DNA from: Coffea arabica
Taxonomy: Eukaryota > Streptophyta > Magnoliopsida > Gentianales > Rubiaceae
Length of the DNA: 64,000 bases
Assembly: GCF_036785885.1 (NCBI RefSeq)
Contig: NC_092312.1
Coordinates: 21,160,001 to 21,224,000, forward strand
Direction of reading: 5' to 3'
Part shown: positions 40,511 to 51,847 of the stretch, in pieces
Numbering within the stretch: the stretch's first letter is position 1
Layout: every line of letters begins with the position of its first letter
Translations under genes and position numbers: made by a program
The notes under the pieces: generated by a model
What the model was told of the DNA's origin: nothing
Seen by the model: only the letters and a program-made list of their open reading frames with translations
Database searches by the model: none

Positions 40511-41894
40511 GCAAAAAACAAAAAAAAAGTAAAAAATTTCTTTCCCTCCTTGATTTTATTTTTGTATCTTCTCTTATCCTTTGTATAGCCGTAGTTCCAT
40601 CAAGGAAAGTAGCAAACTTAAGCCGGTTTGCATTGCTCTTTTTTTTGGGGAAAACAATTTAACGTTTTTGTAAATATTAGTTTTAAATATTTTTCAATCA
40701 CCTTTTTTATTTCAGATCCATCATATTCTAAAAAAAATGCTATATTAGTTTTTCTCCCAAAAATCTTGAACAATTACAATCCAAAACAACCACTTATTTT
40801 GTCTAAATAAAAGAATAAAAGAGTTTATTATAGTTTTACTTGATTGTACAAATTTAGAAGATTCAAGTAATTATTTATATTTGATTTGCGAGTAAATCAT
40901 ACTTAATGTAAAAGGTTCAAATTCCGACGCAAATGGTGCACTCTTAAAGCCATAATTTATTAGTCTATGAAGGAAATCTATTTGATATTCGTAAAGAAAA
41001 TTTATGGTAATTGGCATACCATTACGATAGAATTTACTTGTTTCACCGAGTGTACGTTCTGAATTCTTTTGCTTAAATAGTAAAAAAATAAAATCTACAA
41101 ATTACCAACTAAAAACTTGTGTTGATTCAGTGTAATTCGTCGAATTATGTAGGGGTTGGAGAAAAAATTTATTTATTTTTTCTTTCTTTTTCTTCCTCCC
41201 ATTCTCTTTCTTCCCTCCTCATCGTCGGTCACTAGTTGACACCATCGCCAGTCATCACCACAATCTCACCCCTCTTTTTTTCTCTCTCCTTCTCTTCCCT
41301 CTCATTTTTCCTCCTTCCCCTTCCTCCTTATTTTCTTCCTGCCCCATTCCCATTCCCTCCCCCTGTCCCCTTCCCCCTCTCCCTCTGGTCGTGCAACTAA
41401 AAGGAGAGAGGGTGGAGGGAGAGGCAAAAGAGGAGAAGGGAGAGAAGAAAAGGGAAAGAGGAAAAAAAAAAGGAAAGGAGCCAGAGCTAGCGGTTGGCAC
41501 GCCGGTCGGCAGTTGTGGGCTAAAGTCAGGAAGGAGGAAGAAAAGATGAGAAAGACGAAAAATGTTTTTGGATATTTCAAAACATATTTGTTAAGAATTT
41601 TAAGCTATTTTTAGATGGTTATTGTAGATAAAATTGTAAAAAAAAATTCTATTAAAAATATGATAAAAAATTCCGATGCCAAACAAGCCCCTAATTATAA
41701 GGACATGATTATATATCTACACTTAGGTAGTACTACGTTTTATAAGGACATGATAGTCCTTTCCTAAAGAGGGATAAAGGAGATTGGAGGATGGTACCGC
41801 ATTGTTTGGATTGTAATTTTTTAAGGAAAATTTTTTAATATTTTTTATAAACATATTTTTCAAACACACTTTGATTTCATGTACATTAAATCAT
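40511..41894. other. Gene-free stretch with a pyrimidine/purine-rich block
   Basis: AT-rich sequence. The block 41160-41480 is first strongly pyrimidine-rich (TCTTTCTTTTTCTTCCTCCC) and then purine-rich (GGAGAGAGGGTGGAGGGAGA), so the strands can pair back. The minus ORFs there are low-complexity. GTTTGGATTGTAATTTTTT at about 41805 is another MITE end. Confidence 0.45.
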
Positions 41895-42072
41895 GGTCTG
41901 TTTGGATTGTAAGTTATTTGGGATTATTTGGGATATTTTTACTGTAGTACTTTTTATGATGTGATGTATGTGAGATAAAAAGATATTGGGAAGATAAAAA
42001 GGTGTATTGGAAATTGTAAAGATGATGTAAGCAAATAAAATTGGGGAAATATGAAACAATCCAAACAAACCC
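41895..42072. mobile_element. Small MITE, 178 bp
   Basis: The ends are inverted: GGTCTGTTTGGATTGT on the left, and on the right the complement of GGGTTTGTTTGGATTGT. There is no ORF. Flanking duplication is unclear. Confidence 0.6.
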
Positions 42073-42476
42073 AATATGGTGCATTTTTTTTTTTCAAAAA
42101 AAAAATTCAAACGGAATTTTTTAAGTATTAAAAAAGTTTCGTTCCAATAGTAGTATTAAGCAATGCAGAAGGTCAAGGAGACGAGTCCGTTTGGATTACA
42201 AAATTCCAATAGTACAAGTTCGGTGCTTTATAATACCGTAGTTGTTCACGTGTTTCTTCTCTTGTTGATTGACTTCCGACAAAATGGTGGAACGCCTGCC
42301 GTAAAAAAGTTGTAGTACAAGTGTTTCCCGTTGGTTTAAGGTAATGCCAAAAAGTCCTGAATTGTGCAAAGCATCGGGCAAAGCTGGCATGCAATGACGT
42401 AATAAGATAGAATTTAAAATTCAGAGCTTAGTACTTCGGCCAGCAACGGTTGATATTCATGTTTACATAGAATTTA

Positions 42477-43108
42477 GGGATGATTTCACAAACCTCTGCT
42501 GAGGTTTATAACAATTTCAGGCAGTACCCTCCAAGTTTAAAAAATTACACATACCTCCCCCTCATTGTGTAAAATGACAAAAAATGACCTTCATCCATTG
42601 TTGAATTTATAGTCTCCACGAAGAGAACTAATGTATCGTAAATTAAATTTAGTAAATCCTTTGCAAAAAAGTAAAAGATCAAAAAAAAAAATTTAACAAA
42701 AGTGATGAACTTGTATCTTGTCATAGACACTCACAAAACATAAACCCAGTCTTACTCCATATAGTAGTGGTTTTAGAGTAAATAAAAACTTTAGATTCCT
42801 CTACACATAGATTTTTACTGAATTAGTTTCGTTGGTCAAGCAGGTATCAGCATTTTTTTAGCGGTAGAAACAAATTTACCAAAGAACTTTATAAAAAGTA
42901 CTTGAGTTATGTTTTGAGTTTTAACATTACTAAGGAATTTTGTTTTTCTGGAAGGTAATCATCTGAAGGCATTTTAGGATTTTTAATGGGGATTTTTTGG
43001 TTACATCGGCAAAGTTAGTTTCAAAGGGAGGTTTCTGTAATTATTTAGACCTAAGGGATACTATCTACAATCATCATAAACTTTAGAGGAGGTTTGTGAA
43101 ATTAACCT
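42477..43108. mobile_element. Mutator-like MITE, 632 bp
   Basis: The inverted ends of about 110 bp start GGGATGATTTCACAAACCTC on the left and AGGTTAATTTCACAAACCTC on the right. A perfect 9-bp direct duplication TAGAATTTA lies at 42468-42476 and 43109-43117. No coding capacity. Confidence 0.78.
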
Positions 43109-43135
43109 TAGAATTTAAATAGATAATGAATACTA

Positions 43136-44437
43136 AGTTTAATTACAAAACTCCCCATAAAGTATATTTATTTCCATACTTTATATCCGAATGTTATTTT
43201 TTTTTTACTTTATCTCATAAATAGTTAGTTGACTCTAATGTTGTGTAATGGTAATGTTCAAAATACATTTATACCTTTAATCATCAAATGCACTAATTTC
43301 CCTATCTTATTTTATCCTTTAACATCATGCTTTTACAGTTTGTCTGTTTGTCACTAAATTCATTAGTTAACTCTAATATTTTAAAACACACAAGACAAAT
43401 AATGCCCAAAAATTTAATATCCCTAATATAGTAATGAAAAATAATATATTTATAGATATGGCTCTCATTAAATTTCATCCCATAATTATATATTTTTTAG
43501 ATTGAGAGAAGTATCTTGGTAATTTCACGTAATAATGGGAAAATATAATAAAATTTGTTATTGAAAAATTAATATGTGAAATCATTATTAAATTTCTAAA
43601 AATGCTCGAATATTGTCAGTTTCTTTTCATTAATATGCATATTGTTGGGATTTTCTTTTAATAGGTAGATATTTTCTTTATATGGCAGCGGATATTTTTT
43701 TGTTGGTAATACTTGAAAAAGACAGAAATATGGTTGATTTGGGCTTCAAAGTTTACGTAGTTGTTTTTTTTTTTTAATATAGCATGATTTGATGCTATTA
43801 AAAATTGTTTGGATTGCTAAATTTTTCTTTAAAAATTTTTTGTTGCGTCATAAGCAGATTTCTCAATCATCTTTTTATTTTTTTCAACCACCTTTTTATT
43901 TCACAAATATCAAATCATGAAAAGTATTACAATATTGTATTTAAAAAATTCCAAATAATCTTCAATTTAAACAAACCTAATCTATAGATCTTTAATAATA
44001 TTTTTATAGTTTACTTTTTTTACTATTAATTTTTATTTTTCCCCTTATCATGTAAAATGAGCGAATTATTTTTCTCTATGTAAAAATCTGTAATTATAGA
44101 GATAAAAATTAACAAGACCTATATCCATACATATACAATTTTTTTATTATTATGTTAGGGATACTGATATTTTTAAATATTATCTGTCTTGAATGGTTTT
44201 AGGGACAAACAGACAATTTAAGAGAAAAATAATATTAGAGTATAAAGTACAAAACACACTGTACCTTAAGGGGATTTATTGGAGTTAACCCCTAGGGACA
44301 TAAATGTCTTTTCAACATTTTCATTGCACAAGGCTAGAGTTGACTAACAATTTAAGAAATAAAGTGAGAAAAAATAACTTTAGAGGATAAAGTACAAAAA
44401 CTGGTTAAACCTTAAGGGAAGTTTTTGTGATAAACCC
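43136..44437. mobile_element. Second Mutator-like MITE, 1302 bp, with a nested insertion
   Basis: The inverted arms are about 300 bp long (43136-43440 and 44140-44437). They begin AGTTTAATTACAAAACTCCCC on one side and GGGTTTATCACAAAAACTTCC on the other. Flanks are TGAATACTA (43127-43135) and TAAATACTA (44438-44446), a 9-bp duplication with one mismatch. It starts only 27 bp after the previous element. A smaller MITE with TTGTTTGGATTG and AATTTAAACAAACC ends sits inside at about 43803-43980. Confidence 0.7.
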
Positions 44438-44759
44438 TAAATACTAATACTCAATAGATAATAAATACTATTACTCTCGTTTCCAAAATAGCAACAACAG
44501 CTATATCATAATCAAGAAATTAAACTGATCGTGGATTGAGATTGACAGAAAAGGACTTGATTATGAATGCTGAAGGCATGTGTGATGGGATGATTTTTCT
44601 TTGGATTAAGATGTAGTCAGTAACTTTTATCACTGCCTTGTTCACTGGGGCACTTTTCTTTACTTTTTACAAATACTACAAGTTAAACTTGCACTGTCTA
44701 ACAAGCATCATTCAAATCCAAAAACTGAAAAGCCAAATCAAAATGCTACCAAGAGAGTT

Positions 44760-44950
44760 TTAAAATTATACTTAAGTGTAGGTTAAGGGATTAAATCTTT
44801 TTACCTGCATTCTAAAAAATTCAGATTTTTCTGAAAAAATTTGCCGCATAGATGCCCATCTGAACCGGAGATGGTTTAGTTCCTTCCGGTTCTATTTGAG
44901 CCTCTTTAGATCTCAAAATTTAGAATAGATTCAATCGTGTTCGGGGGAAA
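44760..44950 (+). repeat. Dispersed repeat, copy 2
   Basis: Partner of the 40330-40510 repeat, in the same orientation. The best conserved parts are GTAGGTTAAGGGATTAAATC and TGCATTCTAAAAAATTCAG. Confidence 0.55.
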
Positions 44951-45801
44951 AAAAAAATCAAAACGCCACTGGACATAGGCTTGGAAAAAGCTTGAGTATC
45001 TCCAGATATGTCCAACCAAAGTTTGACTTTATGGGAGAGGAAAAATAGACATTCAAGACAACAAAAGTCTGATTCAGGCTGTTGAAAAAAGAAAGATAGG
45101 TGTTATAAACAGTTGAGAATTGGAGAATTACTAAAGAAGTATTAGGAAGGTGCTAACGGTCCCTTATATTCCGGGCTATGCTGATTCTTCACGTTACTGC
45201 CAGACATAACCCAAGAGCAAGAATAATAGATGTACTGATCCACGTTCAGTTTTCCCGTCCCGCGTCCCACGTGGATCTGTTGGGGTCTGTGAATTTAGGA
45301 TTTAAGTTTCATAGGAGACTTCAAAAATTAGCGCCTTTTAGGGTTCTCCTGTGGGGTTAGTTTAGATGTTAAGTTTATCGATTTTGGTAGAAAGTCACAT
45401 TCAATTTACCTAGAGAGTGTGTTTATAACATTTTTTGTTTTTGTAATGTAATGTATATAAATTTTAAAAAAGTAATTAAAAATAAAATTATGATTGAAAA
45501 TGTTAAATACACTTTTTTTTCACTGTATATAAAGTTAAAAACATTTTCTTCAATACACATACATACGTATAATTGAAGCTCGAAAAATCAATAAAGGCAT
45601 GATTATCAAAAGTTAATTCTGAGTTCCAAGTGGGCCCAGCATCGCAATCATCTGGTCAATAAATTTCATTAAAGCCAATTTTGACAAAAATAAAAGCACA
45701 ATAATGCCCCACTAAGATGCCACCATGAGGCCAAACTGTCACACCACCCTATTCCCTATTCAATTCAACATACGTTCCTCCAGTATATATACTATTTTTT
45801 A
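44951..45801. other. Gene-free AT-rich spacer
   Basis: No gene or clear element. A GC-richer patch at 45160-45360 has a short ORF without a recognisable domain. Confidence 0.4.
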
Positions 45802-46585
45802 GGGTTAATTACATTTACCTCCCCTGAGGTTTGATCATATTACTAATCGATCCCTATAATTTGTCTAAATAACGGTCTCACTCTTTGAATGATCAAACAT
45901 TTAACAAAAACCCCCTTAATGCCGAAAATGCCCTTATTGAGGCCATGTTGCATTAAAAAAAGAACATATTTTTATTTTATTAACCCTGAAACAATAAAAA
46001 AAATAGAAAAAAATTTTTGCTTATTATTTTATAAAAACCATATTTTTGTTTCCATAAATAGTTTTGAATCAATAATTATTTTAAATCTTAAAAATGAATA
46101 TTAAAAATTAGATAAATTGAAAGAAAAATAAAAAAGAAGCAATTATTTTAATTCCTGGAGTATGGTTCGAATTTGTGGTTCAAGGCATGTTGCGGAGAGC
46201 ACAAGGCATGTTTTCCTCAATTTGAACCATACTCCAGGAATTAAAATAATTTTTTTTATTTTTCTTTCAATTTATCTAATTTTTAATATTCATTTTTAAG
46301 ATTTAAAATAATCATTGATTCAAAACTATTTATGGAAGTAAAGATATGATTTTTATAAATAATAAGTAAAAACTTTTTTCTATTTTTTTGGATTGCTTAA
46401 GGGTTAATAAAATAAAAATATGTTCTTTTTTTAATGCAACATGGCCTCAATAAGGGCATTTTCGGCATTAAGGGGGTTTTTGTTAAATGTTTGATCATTC
46501 AAAGGGTGAGACTGTTATTTGGACAAATTACAGGGATTGATTGGTAATATGGTCAAATCTCAGGGGAGTTAAATGTAATTAATCC
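45802..46585. mobile_element. Long near-perfect foldback element, 784 bp
   Basis: Two arms of about 370 bp (45802-46173 and 46219-46585) are inverted copies with only scattered mismatches, around a loop of about 45 bp. Outer ends are GGGTTAATTACATTTACCTC and GGATTAATTACATTTAACTC. The inner stem is TTCCTGGAGTATGGTTC. The ends resemble the Mutator-like MITEs at 42-44 kb. Flanks are T-rich, so a target duplication cannot be judged. Confidence 0.88.
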
Positions 46586-46793
46586 TTTTTTTAATCTTTC
46601 CTCAAAATTTTTTTTTCTTTTATCTTTTCGTCAACATTCCTCAAAATTAAATAAGCTAAAAAAGAATCAACACAGATTTTCTGTCGCAACTCACCAGACT
46701 CATCCCACAATTTTAAAATTTCCCCTCCCTCCCCCCAAAAAAATATTAATAATATAAAATATAAAACAAATAATCACCCATAATTCATAATCA

Positions 46794-46801
46794 TACGTGG
46801 C
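46794..46801 (+). promoter_or_regulatory. ABRE-like motif upstream of the DUF707 gene
   Basis: TACGTGGC fits the abscisic-acid response element core (ACGTGGC). It lies about 600 bp before the predicted start codon, upstream of the leader. A single site is weak evidence. Confidence 0.35.
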
Positions 46802-47416
46802 AGCCCAGATAAGCGAGTAGAACACACTTGCCATACTGGCGCGAATACAACTCACGCACGTCGCCACGCACGACGGCTGAAGTGAAGTTTGGATTCCAAG
46901 GCTTCAAACCTTAACTTCGACATTCCACCGCCTTATATGCTTCCACTCTCTCTCCACCTATACATACGAAAACAAAAAACTTTATGTATATCTCTAAAGG
47001 GCCGAAAAATTTTCAGTTTCTGAATTTGGGGCGACGTCGTTTTTGGGTCAAAACGAAGTTAATGAAGATACGGGAGAGAAGGAGAGTAGAGTAATAGTAC
47101 TGTGTATTTCCATGAATATGACAAGCAGCATATCTTTTATTGCCATCTTTCACTAAACTTTCTTCTTTCTCTGTTTATTCGTTACTTTTTGCATACGGAC
47201 TGCTGTTGGACTTTTCTTGTGATTGCGACTAAAATTTATTTAGTTTATAAGGAAAGAAAAAGAGCCCAAAAGTCCATTTTCCACCTTCATTGCTCTGAAA
47301 GTTGCCTTTTTGTATCAAGGCTTCCTCCTCTTCTTCTTCTTCTCTGTCTTCACCTACTTCTGTCATCTGGGGGCCTGTCGTTTCTGGTGGACGCTTATGA
47401 AGCTTTGCATGCAAAG

Positions 47417-50400
47417 ATGAAGTCTTTCAACTTTGTAACTCCTCTTGTTCTTTATTCTCGTTTGTGTCTTAGCCACTTGATAGCAGACTTTTTCTGGGAT
47501 TATGTAAATGGGATTTTGCATTTGAGTTCATGACGTTTTCATGTTGTATTCTTGCTTTGATGTTTATTGTTAATAAATTTAATTTTCCTGTGTGTTGGAA
47601 ATTGAATGTTTGTCTGCTTTGATTTTGGTTTTCTGAGGAAAACGAATGGGATATCAAAAAGTTTGAATATCTATTCGTTTCTATCGGTTTTATTCCGGGA
47701 AAATTAGTTCAAAGACCGTATTACAGAACTGAATAGATGGTTTCTAACAGAGTTAGATGTAAATTGAAGTCAATTTCGTACTTATGGTTCTTCCTCCGTT
47801 TCACTTTTCCTGGAAAAGAGAGAGATTTGACTATCTTTCATTGGGAACGAGAATAGAATTAACTTTTATCTTTGCTGTTTGATAGCTGAGATTGAAGGGG
47901 AAAAAGAAAGTAAGAGAGTTTGATTAGAAGCAAAGAGGATTTGTAGTATGGTGCTTATTCTGGTAGGTAAAAATTTGAGTTGTTTGATGCTTCTACATCA
48001 GTTAATTCTTTGGAGAAGTAGTTGTTGCCGATGAAAAAAAGCAAGTGGATAGCTTTAAATTGAATGCTGCCAAAATTTTGGTGTACTTATCTGAGTATAT
48101 ACTCTGTTTCTCAGTGAAAGTTGAATTCTGATAATCAGCACATGAGACACTTTTTGCTGATACCATGGTGACATTTGCATATATGCATCAATCTACACGT
48201 GTGCATATGCGTATTATACACACACACACAAACACACACACACACGTGTGTGTGTGCGTGTTTGTACACGTGTGCATACATATCATGTACAGGCAAAGAT
48301 GCAAAAACAAAGTGAGCGTGTGCATAGATATGTATAGGAAGTGCAATGTAGTGTTCTGGGTACAGCCTATTCACCTTGCTTATATGCTCATATTGTCATA
48401 CATGCATTAAGGTTAAATAGTTAAATTTTGTTACTAATTGCAAGGGAATATCTTTGAAACTCTGAATTTGTCAGGTACAGTTAAAAGCTATATAATTTAC
48501 ACCCGTGGTGTATTTGAGATTTTTGAGGGCCCATTTTCTGTTATATTTTAAAATTTCTTTGTTGTTACTAGCAATAAAAGATGTTTAATATTCCAAATTC
48601 TGTAAACAACCTGCTATATTGCTGAATAATGTTACAGATAGAAGTGTTGAAGTCTAGAGGGGCAACCCTCTGTTTTGTTCTGTACTTTAGTTGCTGCCTC
48701 TGATGCTAAGTGGATTTTGTTCTGATTTTAGGCTTCTGAAGAGCTTAGCTTTTTTGCAGCTGACAAGAGCATCTTTTTCTGAAATAACTGGCTAATGTCT
48801 ATCCTTGCAACCATTAAGGACTGTAAAATTGTCGTTTTCTGAATGCTTGTTTGATGCTCCCCTTTATCTTTGAGGATTTCAGAAACCTTTTATTGGCCTT
48901 GACAATTTTGGAGCCAGAGGGGTTTTTTGGACTCTCTGAAGTTTATTTGGGACGGTTGACTATGATAACTTTTGTTATAGCTGAAGAAATTATATATGAT
49001 GTTACAATTTGATACCTTCTTATTAACTCTAGACGGGAATGATACCTTTCTGTCTCTAGGGTACTGATAGTTAATTTGTTGCCTATTCAGGTTTCACTCA
49101 TGCCAGATCCAAAAGCTAGATTGTATTTATGCAGCCTCTTTGTCACTGCTTCTTTGATTTGTTGCGTATACGTCATCGGAACTGCATTCCTTGCAAAGGA
49201 TGACATAGTAAGTGTCTTTCTTTTAGTTCTTTTTAATTCATTCCGTTTTGTAAGAAAAGCTAGTTACACAGAGACATTTTTTTTATCGTGTCAACGTGTC
49301 CATCTATAATCTGTGTCTCATTTATGTTCGTTTGAAAACTTTGATACGCTTTGATTGTCTTGGTAAATTCTCCCTATTCAATGAGATCCTTCTAGGATTT
49401 TGAATGTTTCTGATTTTTCTCTTTTGGTGTTTCTCACTGCAAGCTGTCAAAAAATGTACTGAGATTTCTGTTTAATTGGTTGATTGGTAACTATTTTTGC
49501 CTAGAATGTGTATTCTGATGTCCAAATTTATTGGTGGCAACTATTTTTCAATGTGGAATTTGCAGATATTTTCTGGATTCGGAATGAATGACACGCAGCA
49601 TGATGCACAGGTTGACAAATGCAAGGTTCGTTGTCTCAGAAAGATTGCATTGCTTTCCGCTGCATAAATTATTTTTGTTCTTCCATTATCCTCTTTGTGT
49701 TTTTCATTCCTATATTGCATCTTATCACTTGTTATGATGAAGTTTTACAAGCACCTTTCTCTTTTGTAATGCTACATTATTTATGTATTAGGGAATTTAG
49801 AGTTCTAGGAATTACAAAAGAGGCTTTTGGTGCTTTTTTTGTGTGTGTGTATTTCTAAGGACAGGTGGATATCTAGTTGTCTTTCTATTTTGCAAGGTTT
49901 CATGTCAGGTTTTCAACTATAGTACTTGGTTTCTCTCTCTTTCATCTGCTTATCCTTGTTGACCACCAAGGTTGTTTTTCCTTGTATTTTATAGATCTTG
50001 TTGGGCATACAATTTACACTTAGAACTCAATCAATTCTTACATGAAACTTTCAGAGAAATAGTATGTTTTGAGGATTTATCCAATTATAACCTGTTTGTA
50101 GGGCAACTTATATACATGGATTAATCGTGAAACCTTTAATTCAGACTCTAGTAAGACCAGAATAAGAAGTAAACTATATGTTTGCGACTAGGCATTAGAT
50201 AAGTGTGTTTGATTTTCCCTATACTTTCCGCATGAAGTCCAGTTTGTGTTGATTTTCGACTTTGTGAATTCATACTATTTTATCTTTTACCACAGGAAAA
50301 GTGCCGGCCACTTGGTAGTGAGGCATTGCCAGACGGAATTGTATCTAGAACTTCTAACTTGGAAATGCGCCCTTTATGGGGAAAAATTAATGAAAAGGTA

Positions 50401-51813
50401 CATGAGACTATGATGAATTTCACTGAATTTTATAACTCATTCTTGCACCTTTTAAGTTATTTAATAGTGCATCAAGAGTCTAAATGTTTTCTGGTTTACA
50501 ACTTGTCATATGAGACCATGTTCTGGCAATTACAACTGCATTGCTACATTTAAAAATTGCATTATGCTTTTTCTAGGTGGTAGATACTGATCATTCCTTC
50601 TTCCTCAGATTTTCTTGTTCTTTTTCTCTGGTTTGTAATTCTTCTAAATTCGTTCCTTTTAGTTTCTTGTGTCCATGTTTATCTTTGAATGCACTTCTAT
50701 TGCAGACAAAGGTTAAACATTCAGTAAATTTGTTGGCTATACCAGTTGGAATTAAGCAGAAAGAATTGGTGAACCAAATGGTTGAGAAGGTAATGGCTCT
50801 CCACGCTTGGTTAATGTTAATGAAAGTAAACTTGTCATCTTTGTGCTTAATATTTATTTTTTCCTTCTTTTTTCCCCTCTTTTTGCTAGGGTCCAGACAA
50901 CTCTGATTTTTGTTTATCTAAGTTAGGTATTTACTATTCATGGATATTGCAGTTTCTGGGAAACAACTTTGTCGTCATGCTTTTTCATTATGATGGTATT
51001 GTGGATGAGTGGAATGATTTGGACTGGAGTGGTCGGGTCATACATGTCGCTGCCACTAATCAAACAAAATGGTTAATATCTGATTCTAAGTGCTCGTTCT
51101 TCATGCATTTAAAATCTTTAGTTGTCTAAATTTTCTTCTGATGGTGCAGGTGGTTTGCAAAACGTTTCCTACATCCAGATATAGTTTCCGAGTATGATTA
51201 CATCTTTTTGTGGGATGAAGACCTTGGAGTTGAAAATTTTCATCCAGGAAGGTAACTGAGACACACTCTGAGAACTAGATCTTCTTCGTTGTATTGTGCT
51301 TTGAGAGTGCTAGTTATTTTGCACATATTGGTGTATTAGAAATTTATCATATTTAAACAGAGAATAAAGTTAAAACAAAATAAAAATGTTGGTAACTAAG
51401 GTCTTGTTTTCTAGTAGATATTTATTTTAATTGTTCTTGGTAATGAACTTTTGGCTGAATTATGGTTGCATCGCCATTTACTGAAATTGGAATATTAGCT
51501 GGCTTGAGCAGAAGAAAGTTGCTGCAAAAGAGTCTCAAGCATAACTTAACCGCCTTTTGTTGGATGGAACAATGAAATAATTGTCTACATGAGAGACCAA
51601 AAGCGTACGTCTTGTATACCCGATTATGCAAATTACTAAGTTCCTCTCAACTCTTTGTTGTGGTGTAACCAATGATGGAGCCAAGGGAGGACAGAGGGGG
51701 GCCATGGCCCCTCCTAAGTTTTGAAAATTTTAATTCATAATATGTAAATATGTGTGTAAAATAAAATTGGTCCCCCCTAAATTTTTACAATTTTAGTTTA
51801 TATTATGAAAGTT

Positions 51814-51847
<34 letters not shown>

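Noticed and set aside
40900-40925. tRNA-like B box (GGTTCAAATTCC)
   Set aside because: No A box at the right distance and no cloverleaf could be drawn.
48165-48410. Overlapping ORFs on both strands around the CA/TG tract
   Set aside because: Low-complexity translation of a dinucleotide repeat.
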